Source: JABCZS01 sp041660525 (GTDB lineage: Bacteria; Pseudomonadota; Gammaproteobacteria; JABCZS01). Taken from it: 64,000 bases of DNA. The first letter of the stretch is position 1, and every line of letters begins with the position of its first letter. Under the pieces are notes generated by a model. That model saw only the letters and a program-made list of their open reading frames with translations, was not told the origin of the DNA and searched no databases. The stretch is taken from NCBI GenBank assembly GCA_041660525.1, contig JBAZWD010000008.1, forward strand, positions 50,323 through 114,322, given 5' to 3'. A program made the position numbers and the translations under genes. Of this stretch, positions 35,755 to 44,449 are shown piece by piece.

Positions 35755-37515
35755 TTAATAAACCCGTTCTATAGGTTCAAAAGCTTTCATGGTTTTGGGT
35801 GCAAAATTTACAGGGCGTGAAATTACTTTATTGCCCGAAAAATACACTAAATGTTTAATCCAGTTTTTATCATCACGATCAGGATAATCCATACGTGAAT
35901 GCGCGCCACGACTTTCTGTACGTAACAATGCGCAAGCTGCGGTCGCTTCTGCGACTTCCATTAAATTTTCCAGTTCCAGCGCTTCGATTCTTGCAGTATT
36001 AAAAACTAAGCTGGTATCAGATAATGCACAATGCTGTAGGCGCTCACGAATTTTAATTAAAGCGTTCGATCCTTGTTGCATGCTATCTTCTTGACGGAAT
36101 ACACCAAAATCATTTTGCATAATCTTCTTAAGATCGCGACGCACATTCGCTACACTTTCGCCTTCTGTTTGTGTATTCCAACGTGTAACACGTGCCATTG
36201 CTTTTTCAACAGATGCTTCATCGGGTGTTAAGAAAGGTAATTCATCACCGCTAATTTCTTCTGCAATATGTAATCCGGCAGCGCGACCAAATACGACTAA
36301 ATCTAATAGTGAATTTCCGCCTAAACGATTCGCACCATGCACAGATACGCAAGCACATTCACCGACTGCATATAAACCTTGAACGATAAAATCTTTGCCG
36401 TCTTTTACACTAATAACTTGACCGTGATAATTTGTTGGAATTCCGCCCATCATATAATGAGATGTGGGTACCACTGGAATTGGATCTTTAACCGGATCAA
36501 CATGCGCAAATGTTTTTGCTAATTCGCGAATACCTGGCAAGCGTTTAGAAATTAATTCTTCGCCTAAGTGATCTAATTTTAATAAAACATAATCACCATT
36601 AGGACCACAACCACGGCCTTCACGAATTTCAATCGTCATGGAGCGCGATACCACATCACGTGATGCTAAATCTTTGGCTTTAGGCGCATAACGTTCCATA
36701 AAACGTTCACCATTTTTATTCACTAAATAACCGCCTTCACCACGGCAACCTTCGGTGACTAATACACCTGCGCCTGCGATTCCGGTGGGATGGAATTGCC
36801 ACATTTCCATATCTTGTAATGGGAAACCTGCGCGTAATGCCATTCCTAAACCATCGCCCGTATTAATAGCAGCATTCGTAGTAGATGTATGAATTTGTCC
36901 TGCACCCCCAGTTGCTAAAACTACGGCGCGTGCTTGGAATAAAACAATTTCACCGGTTGCGATACATAAAGCTAAAACACCTGAGACGGCATCGTCACCG
37001 GTTTTTACTAAATCTAATGCATACCATTCGCTAAAAAATGTGGTTTTAGCTTTTAAATTTTGTTGATAAAGCGTATGTAATAATGCGTGTCCTGTACGAT
37101 CAGCAACTGCGCAAGTTCTTGCGGCTTGTTCACCACCAAAGTTTTTGGATTGTCCGCCAAATCGACGTTGATAAATACGGCCACTGTCTAAGCGTGAAAA
37201 TGGCATGCCCATATGTTCTAATTCATAAACAGATTGCGCGGCTTGACTACACATATATTCGATACTGTCTTGATCGCCTAAATAATCCGAGCCTTTAATC
37301 GTATCAAACATATGCCAACGCCAATCGTCTTCATCCCCTGCCGCAAGCGCTGCATTAATGCCGCCTTGTGCAGAAACAGTATGAGAACGGGTAGGAAATA
37401 CTTTTGAAATAACTGCGACGCGATCGCCTTTGGCAGCGAGTTGATAAGATGCACGTAAACCTGCTCCACCAGCGCCCACGATGACTGCATCAAATGTTTG
37501 AACGGGAATCGTCAT
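35755..37515 (-). CDS. sdhA: Succinate dehydrogenase flavoprotein subunit
   Basis: SdhA, 586 aa. FAD-binding VGAGGAGLRASYQLA at the start, the covalent-FAD histidine in SHTVSAQGGINAAL, the substrate-binding HPTGIAGAGVLVTEGCRGEGG, and the C-terminal RTESRGAHSRMDYPDRDD. Oxidises succinate in the TCA cycle and respiratory complex II at the inner membrane. It abuts sdhD with no gap. Confidence 0.98.
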   Translation of the reverse strand: MTIPVQTFDAVIVGAGGAGLRASYQLAAKGDRVAVISKVFPTRSHTVSAQGGINAALAAGDEDDWRWHMFDTIKGSDYLGDQDSIEYMCSQAAQSVYELEHMGMPFSRLDSGRIYQRRFGGQSKNFGGEQAARTCAVADRTGHALLHTLYQQNLKAKTTFFSEWYALDLVKTGDDAVSGVLALCIATGEIVLFQARAVVLATGGAGQIHTSTTNAAINTGDGLGMALRAGFPLQDMEMWQFHPTGIAGAGVLVTEGCRGEGGYLVNKNGERFMERYAPKAKDLASRDVVSRSMTIEIREGRGCGPNGDYVLLKLDHLGEELISKRLPGIRELAKTFAHVDPVKDPIPVVPTSHYMMGGIPTNYHGQVISVKDGKDFIVQGLYAVGECACVSVHGANRLGGNSLLDLVVFGRAAGLHIAEEISGDELPFLTPDEASVEKAMARVTRWNTQTEGESVANVRRDLKKIMQNDFGVFRQEDSMQQGSNALIKIRERLQHCALSDTSLVFNTARIEALELENLMEVAEATAACALLRTESRGAHSRMDYPDRDDKNWIKHLVYFSGNKVISRPVNFAPKTMKAFEPIERVY

Positions 37516-37869
37516 CTACATACTCCATAAGATTTGAATGCCCCAGAACAGATAAACAATCAGGGCTAAAACAACGGCAATTTGGAAAAATAAACGCAAG
37601 TAAAAACATTTAATGTAATCCGTAATGACGGTCCAAATGCCTACCCAAGAATGTATCACTAAGCTAATTAAAGCGAGCAGCGTAAAAATACGCATGGCTG
37701 TGTGATGAAAAAGTGCTTGCCACATCTCAAAGTGTAAACCCGGATGCAACACGACATAAAAAAATAAAAAACCAAAATAAGCCGCTAATATTACCGCGCT
37801 AATCCTCTGCCATAGCCAATCGCTAACGCCATTTTGTCCAAAAGCCAATACGCTCTTTACCATAGCCAT
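37516..37869 (-). CDS. sdhD: Succinate dehydrogenase membrane anchor SdhD
   Basis: A 117-aa protein with three membrane helices (about 22-43, 55-77 and 92-113). LLALISLVIHSWVGIWTVITDYIK matches the SdhD helix bearing the heme-side His and the quinone-site Asp-Tyr. It overlaps sdhC by 13 bases and abuts sdhA, which supports the assignment despite low sequence conservation in this family. Confidence 0.92.
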   Translation of the reverse strand: MAMVKSVLAFGQNGVSDWLWQRISAVILAAYFGFLFFYVVLHPGLHFEMWQALFHHTAMRIFTLLALISLVIHSWVGIWTVITDYIKCFYLRLFFQIAVVLALIVYLFWGIQILWSM

Positions 37870-38231
37870 ATTCCCAAAAGAATTGCAAAAATAATTGTGA
37901 CCACTAATACCAGTTTTGCACCCAAGCGGCCGCCTTCTAGGCTATCGCCACAATGAAAATCCATCAATAAATGACGAATACCCGCGGTTAAATGATAAAA
38001 CAAAGCCAGCAAAATGCCCCAAATACAAAATTTAATGATTGGATGAGTAAGAAAGCTTATCACCTTATTAAAACCTTCAGCATTATGCAGGCTGTAAGCG
38101 AGCAATGCTAAAAATGCAGGAATCATCAAAAATAAGATAACACCTGAAATTCGATGCAAGATCGACACAATTGCCGGCACCGGAAAGGCGATCGTTAACA
38201 AATTAAGATTAATAGGACGTTTTGGAGTCAC
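37857..38231 (-). CDS. sdhC: Succinate dehydrogenase cytochrome b556 subunit SdhC
   Basis: A 124-aa protein with three membrane helices. RPINLNLLTIAFPVPAIVSI and LHRISGVILF at the N-terminus carry the Ser/Arg quinone-site residues, and FYHLTAGIRHLLMDF carries the heme-ligand His. It starts at GTG, with AAGG 8 bases upstream. It is the first gene of the sdhCDAB-sucABCD operon, divergent from gltA as in enterobacteria. Confidence 0.94.
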   Translation of the reverse strand: MTPKRPINLNLLTIAFPVPAIVSILHRISGVILFLMIPAFLALLAYSLHNAEGFNKVISFLTHPIIKFCIWGILLALFYHLTAGIRHLLMDFHCGDSLEGGRLGAKLVLVVTIIFAILLGIWLW

Positions 38232-38621
38232 GGTAAAACCTTACAGATAAATGGAATCGGCCTCAATTATATGCGCAAACGCGTTTAAGAACAATAGGTT
38301 GTTGTGTGAATAAAGTTTCATTTAGAACGGTGGCTTTTTTCTTGTAAAACTACCATCATTGGTGATGCAAACACCCGAGGGCGAAAGATTTTTCGCCCCT
38401 ACGGATGTTGGGTCTTTCCATATATGATGTTTTGCAAATCTTTTTGGATGCTTGGGTGCCCTTATATTTTTGTGTATCCACAAATGGTGAACACAAACCA
38501 TCCGTAGGGGCGAAAAATCTTTCGCCCTCGATGCTTTGCCGTTAATCGGGACAAGTGACTTGCAAACAAGGCATATGCTATGATTGCGATTGCAGAACAG
38601 TTACAAAAAACGGAAACCATA
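38232..38621. other. sdhC-gltA divergent intergenic region
   Basis: The stretch between the sdhC and gltA starts holds a REP doublet (38379-38527). I see no gene and no convincing promoter pair. The presence of the doublet between two divergent promoters is unusual, since most REP sequences sit after genes. Confidence 0.6.
38379..38527. repeat. REP doublet (REPIN/BIME-like), copy 2
   Basis: Ends 38379-38410 and about 38499-38527 are inverted and match the ends of the 6822-6966 doublet almost base for base. The middle (about 85 bp) is only loosely similar, sharing for example TTTCCATATATGATG-like text. An extra GA/TC pair extends the palindrome. Both ends have the GTAG head. Confidence 0.82.
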
Positions 38622-39881
38622 ATGCCTGACAAAGTCGCAAAACTTACTACTGATACCAAATCTACCATTGATTTACCTATTTATGAGGCAACCTATGGCC
38701 CACAACTGATAGATGTGGCGAGCTTAACCAAGCATAATTTTTTTACTTATGATCCCGGTTTTATTTCAACAGCCGCATGTAAGTCTGCCATTACTTATAT
38801 AGATGGCGATAAAGGCATCTTACTTCATCGTGGTTATCCCATTGATCAATTAGCCGCCAAAACCGATTTTTTAACCACTACCTATTTATTACTTAAAGGC
38901 GAATTGCCAAATTCACAGCAGCAACAAGATTTTAAAAAAATCATAAACTCGCATGTCAGTCCACCTGCGATTATCGAGCAAAGTTTGCAAGGTTTTGCAA
39001 AAGGCGCACATCCCATGGCGATGTTAATCAGTTTATTAGGCGCGCTTGCCGGTCACTATCATCCAATTAAAATACGCGATGCCAATGATCGTAAACAAAT
39101 GATGGAACAACTGATTGGTTGCATGCCTACACTTGTGGCACTGAGTTATCAACGCTATTTGGGCAAAAAACCCAATACACCGCGTGAAGGTTTGGATTAT
39201 GCTTCACAATTTATGCATTTATTATTTAATGACGAGCGTGCCAATAATCCTACACTTAATAAAGCCATTGATCGTATTTTAATTTTACATGCGGATCATG
39301 AACAAAATGCTTCTACATCAACTGTACGTTTAGCCGGTTCAACTTTGGCTAATCCTTATGCATGTATTGCTGCAGGCACAGCCGCTTTATGGGGAACTGC
39401 ACATGGCGGCGCCAATGAAGCTGTGATTAAAATGCTCAGCGAAATTGGCGATGAAAAAAATATTGATGAATATATTGCACGTGCTAAAGATCCTAACAGC
39501 AATTTTAGATTGATGGGCTTTGGACATCGTGTCTATAAAAATTACGATCCGCGCGCTAAGGTCATGAAACAAACATGTGATGAAGTGCTTAAAGAATTAG
39601 GCACCTCAGATGATCCTTTATTCAAAATTGCCATGAAGTTAGAAAAAATTGCTTTAGAGGATGATTATTTTATTCAACGCAAACTTTATCCAAATGTTGA
39701 TTTTTATTCCGGTATTATTCTGCGCGCCATTGGTATTCCTACTGCATTATTTACACCTATTTTTGCCTTAGCTAGAACTGTAGGCTGGCTCGCACAATGG
39801 GGCGAAATGTTAGATGATAACGATTTCAAAATTGGTCGTCCTCGCCAATGGTACACAGGACCTGAGCAGCGAGATATTTAA
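38622..39881 (+). CDS. gltA: Citrate synthase
   Basis: Type II citrate synthase, 419 aa, first step of the TCA cycle. FTYDPGFISTAACKSAITYIDGDKGIL at the N-terminus, broken by the usual strand pairs, then LHADHEQNASTSTVR (catalytic His), GFGHRVYKNYDPRAK (His) and YPNVDFYSGIIL (Asp). The start at 38622 (MPDKVAKL) aligns with the E. coli N-terminus and has GGA 9 bases upstream; an ATG at 38580 would add 14 residues. It is followed after 3 bases by a glycosyltransferase gene. Confidence 0.97.
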   Translation: MPDKVAKLTTDTKSTIDLPIYEATYGPQLIDVASLTKHNFFTYDPGFISTAACKSAITYIDGDKGILLHRGYPIDQLAAKTDFLTTTYLLLKGELPNSQQQQDFKKIINSHVSPPAIIEQSLQGFAKGAHPMAMLISLLGALAGHYHPIKIRDANDRKQMMEQLIGCMPTLVALSYQRYLGKKPNTPREGLDYASQFMHLLFNDERANNPTLNKAIDRILILHADHEQNASTSTVRLAGSTLANPYACIAAGTAALWGTAHGGANEAVIKMLSEIGDEKNIDEYIARAKDPNSNFRLMGFGHRVYKNYDPRAKVMKQTCDEVLKELGTSDDPLFKIAMKLEKIALEDDYFIQRKLYPNVDFYSGIILRAIGIPTALFTPIFALARTVGWLAQWGEMLDDNDFKIGRPRQWYTGPEQRDI

Positions 39882-39884
39882 TCT

Positions 39885-40646
39885 ATGAATCTGCAAGACA
39901 TCAGTGTGACACTGTTAACCAAAAACAGTGAAAAATACCTCAAACAAGTTTTAAATGCATTACAAGTTTTTGGTGAAGTGTTGATGTATGATAATGGCTC
40001 CACTGACCAAAGCATGGAAATTGCAGCACATTATCCGAATGTAAATATTGTACGCGGAACCTTTCTAGGTTTTGGTCCCACATTTAACGCTGCGGCAAAG
40101 CATGCGAAACATGATTGGATTTTGTCGATTGATCATGATGAAATTGTAACACCTGAACTGATTGAAGCTGTCAAAAATGAAACGCTCGACTTAAACACCG
40201 TTTATTCGTTTGTGCATCATAATTATTTTAATGACAAATGGATCAAAGGTTGCGGCTGGTATCCGGATCGAAAAACCAAATTATATAATCGTACCCAAAC
40301 CCATTTTAACGATGTGCTGTTGCATGAAGCATTGAAAACCTCCGGTTTAAAACAAAAAGATTTTAGCGCGCCTATTATTCATTACTCTTACGATACTATC
40401 AGTGATTTTTTAAACAAAATGCAATCTTATTCCAGCTTATTTGCCAAGCAAAATTGTGGCAAAAAGAAATCCTCTTTAGGCAAAGCCATTACGCACGGTA
40501 TTGTTGCTTTTATTAAAAGCTATGTGCTTAAAAAAGGGTTTTTAGACGGCGCTGAAGGTTTTATTATTTCCGCTTATAACGGCCATACTGCTTATTATAA
40601 ATATTTAAAATTACGAGAAGCTAATTCACGCACCCAAAGACTTTAA
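39885..40646 (+). CDS. Family 2 glycosyltransferase, WaaE-like
   Basis: A 253-aa GT-A glycosyltransferase. ISVTLLTKNSEKYLKQVLNAL and YDNGSTDQSMEIA form the nucleotide-sugar fold, and SIDHDEIVTPEL carries the DxD-like metal site. The segment GCGWYPDRKTKLYNR and LHEALK resemble LPS-core glucosyltransferases of the WaaE/KdtX type. Donor and acceptor cannot be told. WaaG and an epimerase nearby support a role in LPS or capsule. The last 21 bases overlap the convergent small gene. Confidence 0.85.
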   Translation: MNLQDISVTLLTKNSEKYLKQVLNALQVFGEVLMYDNGSTDQSMEIAAHYPNVNIVRGTFLGFGPTFNAAAKHAKHDWILSIDHDEIVTPELIEAVKNETLDLNTVYSFVHHNYFNDKWIKGCGWYPDRKTKLYNRTQTHFNDVLLHEALKTSGLKQKDFSAPIIHYSYDTISDFLNKMQSYSSLFAKQNCGKKKSSLGKAITHGIVAFIKSYVLKKGFLDGAEGFIISAYNGHTAYYKYLKLREANSRTQRL

Positions 40647-40853
40647 AGCTTCAAGAACAGTTGTTAACATATCTTTGCTATGACTTTTAGTCATGTTTTC
40701 GCTTTCAGCAGTTTCCATAAGTTCGGCATCATAACGCCAACGCTGTAAAACTTCTATTTTTTGTTCACGGCTTAAATCATTGGCATGCAATACTTGCATC
40801 GGGTTATCAAATACCGATGTGGGATCTAATAAAGCTTTTTTAATATCAGTCAT
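40626..40853 (-). CDS. Small conserved-type protein, 75 aa
   Basis: The start at 40853 (MTDIKKALLDPTSVFDNP) is chosen because GGAG lies 9 bases upstream; the longer frame has none. The protein is acidic, helical and cytoplasmic in composition. The segment DPTSVFDNPMQVL, DLSREQKIEVLQRWRYDA suggests a small regulatory-type protein that I have seen as an unnamed family; no function is assigned. It is divergent from the pilin gene. Confidence 0.7.
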   Translation of the reverse strand: MTDIKKALLDPTSVFDNPMQVLHANDLSREQKIEVLQRWRYDAELMETAESENMTKSHSKDMLTTVLEALKSLGA

Positions 40854-40888
40854 AGAAATTTCTCCGCTGTTTCTATAAGATAGGTGAA

Positions 40889-41317
40889 ATGACGACACAC
40901 CTCAAGCCCTTGGGCTTTACTTTAATTGAAATATTAACGGTTTTGCTGATTATAAGCCTGCTTGCGCTGATGGCTTATCCTAATTATATGCATTACATTC
41001 ATAAATCTAATCGCCTGGATGCCGCCAATAGCCTTTTCCATTACCAAGCCTTATGGCAACAATGTTTGCTAAATACGCCCAAGGCTGATGATTGCTTACA
41101 AGAAATAGGTCTTGGCAATAGTCAAACCCAAGCGTCTTTATCTTCGCATTATCAAATCAGCGCGCAGATCAATGAGCCCTTGATTATATTTAATGCCAAA
41201 CCAGTGCTGAATCAACAAAAAGATGAGGCGTGCGCACATTTTACATTAGATAACTTGGGAACCATGATGGCGTATGATACGCAGCTTCAAATCACCACTA
41301 AGACTTGTTGGTCTTAG
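40889..41317 (+). CDS. Type IV pilin, PilE-like minor pilin
   Basis: A 142-aa prepilin with a short leader ending in Gly, then FTLIEILTVLLIISLLALMA with mature Glu5. The C-terminal part contains four cysteines (QQCLLN, ADDCLQ, EACAHF, TKTCWS) able to form two disulfides, typical of PilE-like minor pilins. AGGTG lies before the ATG. It is convergent with waaG and overlaps it by 20 bases. Confidence 0.85.
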   Translation: MTTHLKPLGFTLIEILTVLLIISLLALMAYPNYMHYIHKSNRLDAANSLFHYQALWQQCLLNTPKADDCLQEIGLGNSQTQASLSSHYQISAQINEPLIIFNAKPVLNQQKDEACAHFTLDNLGTMMAYDTQLQITTKTCWS

Positions 41318-42416
41318 TTAACAAGCGATGTATGGTTTCAACAGCGACTTCGGGCATCCGATAAACATCTTGCGTCTCACTAAAATGAAAAGCGCGTTCT
41401 TTATATTTTTTAAGTGCATCATCAGTAAGCATTTCTAACAAAGCTGTATTTAATTGCGCTTGAGAAAAAGGTTCTTGTATCACTTGGCCTGCGCCTGAAT
41501 TCTCAACATAATAAGCAAAACCACAAGCAGCTGTTGTTAATACCGGAACGCCGGCTACTAAAGCTTCTAATATAACCGTTCCTGTTAATTCAAGATAAGC
41601 AGGATGTAATAACAAATCGGCTTGCATTAATAATTCAGGTACATTATCGCTAGCACCTAAAAATTTAATATACGGCGTTAAATGATTGCGTTTAATATAA
41701 AATTGGTAACGGTATAGTTTATCTTTTCCAGCAATCCAAAGTTGCGTTGTTTTTTTGAGTGTATCGGGCAAACTGGCCAGTGCAGCTAATGCCCTGTCTA
41801 AACCTTTATTTCTAAAACTAGTGCCTAAAAATAACAATATTTTATCATCAGGATTAACACCATTTTCTTGGCGTAATTGCGCACGCATTGAGAGTGCAAG
41901 ACGTGCAACGCGACGACCCGGATCAATACCCGGTGGCAATAAATGCATGCGCGAGGTTTGCGTTCCATATTGTTTCTGCAAAATAGTTTGTTGTGCAGGA
42001 TTAAGTAAAAGAATATGGGTTTTTTCTTGCGCTGAAAATACACCTTCTTGCAAACGCATATGAACGCCATCACGTGGTAGCAGACCTTTTAAACCTTGCG
42101 CGCGAGCCCGATAAGAACCTGCGCCATAATAAATATCAAGGCCTGGCATTTTATCAAATCCAATTACACCATCGTAATGGTGCGTTTTAATATACGATAA
42201 AAGAAAATTAGAAAAACGCTCAGATCTTCGATGATTGGTCCAGCCAGGCATAGGAAAGCAATGCACAATCGCGCCGGGAATTTGTGGCCCTTCCCAAGTT
42301 TGGGTAATGATATGCACTTCATCGCCAGCGGCGATGCAAGCCTGCGCTACGCGAGCACAATCCCGTTGTAAACCACCATAAGGAAAATAATTAAACAAAC
42401 AAAACAATAATTTCAT
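41298..42416 (-). CDS. waaG: LPS core glucosyltransferase I, WaaG-like
   Basis: GT-B family 4 glycosyltransferase, 372 aa. The N-terminus (LLFCLFNYFPYGGLQRDCAR) and GFDKMPGLDIYYGA, LLPPGIDPGRR follow E. coli WaaG closely, and the C-terminal EALVAGVPVLTTAACGFA is the donor-binding site. WaaG adds glucose to inner-core heptose of LPS in the cytoplasm. The exact sugar here may differ. GGAAG lies 4 bases before the ATG. Confidence 0.88.
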   Translation of the reverse strand: MKLLFCLFNYFPYGGLQRDCARVAQACIAAGDEVHIITQTWEGPQIPGAIVHCFPMPGWTNHRRSERFSNFLLSYIKTHHYDGVIGFDKMPGLDIYYGAGSYRARAQGLKGLLPRDGVHMRLQEGVFSAQEKTHILLLNPAQQTILQKQYGTQTSRMHLLPPGIDPGRRVARLALSMRAQLRQENGVNPDDKILLFLGTSFRNKGLDRALAALASLPDTLKKTTQLWIAGKDKLYRYQFYIKRNHLTPYIKFLGASDNVPELLMQADLLLHPAYLELTGTVILEALVAGVPVLTTAACGFAYYVENSGAGQVIQEPFSQAQLNTALLEMLTDDALKKYKERAFHFSETQDVYRMPEVAVETIHRLLTKTNKS

Positions 42417-42440
42417 ACGTCTTCCAATTTATTAGACGAC

Positions 42441-42449
42441 TGGTATAAT
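42441..42449 (+). promoter_or_regulatory. Extended -10 promoter, leaderless type, for the epimerase
   Basis: TGgTATAAT, then TCAGTC, then ATG at 42456 with no ribosome-binding site. The spacing is identical to that seen at lpxH and degQ. Confidence 0.5.
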
Positions 42450-42455
42450 TCAGTC

Positions 42456-43466
42456 ATGACGCATTATAACAAAGTTAAAAAAGAACTGCAGGCAAAACCA
42501 GGTACGTGGCTCATTACGGGCGTTGCTGGCTTTATTGGCTCTCACCTTTTAGATACGCTTTTGCGTTTAAATCAACGGGTTATTGGTTTAGATAATTTCT
42601 CTAGCGGCTCGCCTGAAAACTTACAACGCGTTCTTGCTCCGCTTGATATGCCCTTGCAAAAAAATTTCGTATTCCATGAAGGTGATATTTTATCCGCAAG
42701 CACTTGTCAGCGCGTTATGGATAAAGTGGATATTATCTTGCATCAAGCTGCCATGGCTAGCGTGGTGCAATCGATTAATGAACCTGCGCTTGTGCATGCT
42801 GTGAATACCCAAGGTTTTTTAAATATATTAATTGCTGCAAAAAATGCGGGCATTAAACGCATTGTTTATGCATCCACTTGCGCCGTGTATGGCAATGCAA
42901 ATAAATCACCTAAAACAGAAACGGATGCGATTTTTCCGTTAACGCCTTATGCGGCTAGCAAAGCGTGTAATGAAATCGATGCTTATGCTTTCGCAAACAC
43001 TTATGATTTAGAAACGATAGGATTACGTTATTTCAATGTATTTGGCCCGCATCAAAATCCATTAGGGCCTTATGCTGCCGTACTGCCTGCGTGGCTTAAG
43101 GCTCTGCAAGAAAATACAGTTATAGGTATTAATGGTGATGGTCATACTTCACGCGATTTTTGTTTTGTCGCTGATATTGTACAAGCGAATATTTTATCCG
43201 CACTCACCACGGAACAAAACGCTTTGAATACTGTTTATAATGTGGGTTCAGGTATTGAAACGACTTTAAACGAATTGGCTGCATTCTTAAAACAAGCATT
43301 TAATCGGCCTAATTTCCCTATTCAATATCATCCTGAACGCAGCGGTGATATTCGCAAGTCTTGTGCCAGCATTGAAAAAATTCAAACAAAATTACATTAT
43401 CAAGCCACTAAGCTTGATCCGTCTGCCTTAACACCCGCGGCAATGCAAATTCCATTTGTTCAATAG
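42456..43466 (+). CDS. NAD-dependent sugar epimerase, UDP-GlcNAc 4-epimerase type
   Basis: Extended SDR, 336 aa. GVAGFIGSHL is the NAD-binding motif, STCAVYG and YAASK (Tyr, Lys) the catalytic residues, and DNFSSGSPENL and HQAAMASVVQSINEP segments match WbpP/TviC-type UDP-N-acetylglucosamine C4-epimerases. It would feed LPS or capsule sugars. The 3' end overlaps the convergent ispH gene by 59 bases, which encodes the C-terminal residues of both proteins. Confidence 0.87.
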   Translation: MTHYNKVKKELQAKPGTWLITGVAGFIGSHLLDTLLRLNQRVIGLDNFSSGSPENLQRVLAPLDMPLQKNFVFHEGDILSASTCQRVMDKVDIILHQAAMASVVQSINEPALVHAVNTQGFLNILIAAKNAGIKRIVYASTCAVYGNANKSPKTETDAIFPLTPYAASKACNEIDAYAFANTYDLETIGLRYFNVFGPHQNPLGPYAAVLPAWLKALQENTVIGINGDGHTSRDFCFVADIVQANILSALTTEQNALNTVYNVGSGIETTLNELAAFLKQAFNRPNFPIQYHPERSGDIRKSCASIEKIQTKLHYQATKLDPSALTPAAMQIPFVQ

Positions 43467-44355
43467 CACCGGTGATTTCAACCATTTCCTCATCAGCGCC
43501 CCACTCTTTTAAGCGCGCGATGATTTGTTTCACTAAAACTTCAGGAGCAGAAGCGCCCGCGGTAATGCCAATATTATTTTTATTTTCTAGCCAAGATTTT
43601 TGCAATAAATCCGGTGAATCTAATAGATAAGCAGGTGTGCCTAAATGTTCAGCCAATTCACGCAAACGATTTGAATTAGAGCTATTTTCAGATCCGACCA
43701 CTAATAATACATCACTGTGCTGCGCTAATTTGCGCACCGCGTCTTGACGATTTTGTGTGGCATAACAAATATCATCGTGTTTAGGGCCTTGAATTTTGGG
43801 GAAACGTTTATACAACTGTTCAATAATTGCTTTTGTTTCATCAACAGATAATGTGGTTTGTGTTACAAAATATAAATGCTCAGGGTCGCGCAGCTGCAAT
43901 TTTTCAACATCGGCTAAATGTTCTACTAAATGCATATCATTTTTATTGCCAACATAATGCCCCATGGTGCCGATGACTTCAGGATGTCCAGCATGACCAA
44001 TTAATATGCATTCATGTCCAGCACGGGCTGCACGCACAACTTCCATATGTACTTTAGTGACGAGAGGACATGTCGCATCAATCACTGTCAAATTACGCGT
44101 ATTGCCTTCCTCGTGTACTTGTTTAGCAACGCCATGGGCGCTAAAAATAACAATAGAATTATCGGGTACGTCGCTTAGTTCTTTAACAAACACAGCGCCT
44201 TCATTTTCCAAACTTTTTACAACAAAGCGGTTATGAACAATCTGATGGCGCACATAAACTGGCGCACCAAATAACACTAAGGCACGTTTTACAATTTCAA
44301 TCGCCCGGTCAACGCCGGCACAAAATCCACGAGGGTTAGCTAACAGTATTTTCAT
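43408..44355 (-). CDS. ispH: 4-hydroxy-3-methylbut-2-enyl diphosphate reductase
   Basis: IspH/LytB, 315 aa, a [4Fe-4S] enzyme that makes IPP and DMAPP in the last step of the MEP pathway. The three cluster cysteines are in PRGFCAGVDRAI (Cys12), DATCPLVTKVH and DICYATQNRQ. SNSNRLRELA and GITAGASAPE are conserved. Length is normal. The ATG lies 6 bases after an extended -10 box and has no ribosome site. Confidence 0.97.
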   Translation of the reverse strand: MKILLANPRGFCAGVDRAIEIVKRALVLFGAPVYVRHQIVHNRFVVKSLENEGAVFVKELSDVPDNSIVIFSAHGVAKQVHEEGNTRNLTVIDATCPLVTKVHMEVVRAARAGHECILIGHAGHPEVIGTMGHYVGNKNDMHLVEHLADVEKLQLRDPEHLYFVTQTTLSVDETKAIIEQLYKRFPKIQGPKHDDICYATQNRQDAVRKLAQHSDVLLVVGSENSSNSNRLRELAEHLGTPAYLLDSPDLLQKSWLENKNNIGITAGASAPEVLVKQIIARLKEWGADEEMVEITGAIEQMEFALPRVLRQTDQA

Positions 44356-44361
44356 GGCGTT

Positions 44362-44370
44362 ATTTTACCA
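44362..44370 (-). promoter_or_regulatory. Extended -10 promoter, leaderless type, for ispH
   Basis: Minus-strand TGgTAAAAT, then AACGCC, then the ispH ATG at 44355. No Shine-Dalgarno sequence is present. Confidence 0.45.
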
Positions 44371-44449
44371 TAAACCTTCCCTCTTGTTTTTTATATTGAT
44401 CTGTTTTACCATCTGGGCTTCAGATTCATTTAACACAAGGATGGTCCAT

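Noticed and set aside
38580..38621. Earlier gltA start at 38580
   Set aside because: The family N-terminus aligns with MPDKVAKL at 38622 and no ribosome site precedes 38580; kept as an alternative only.
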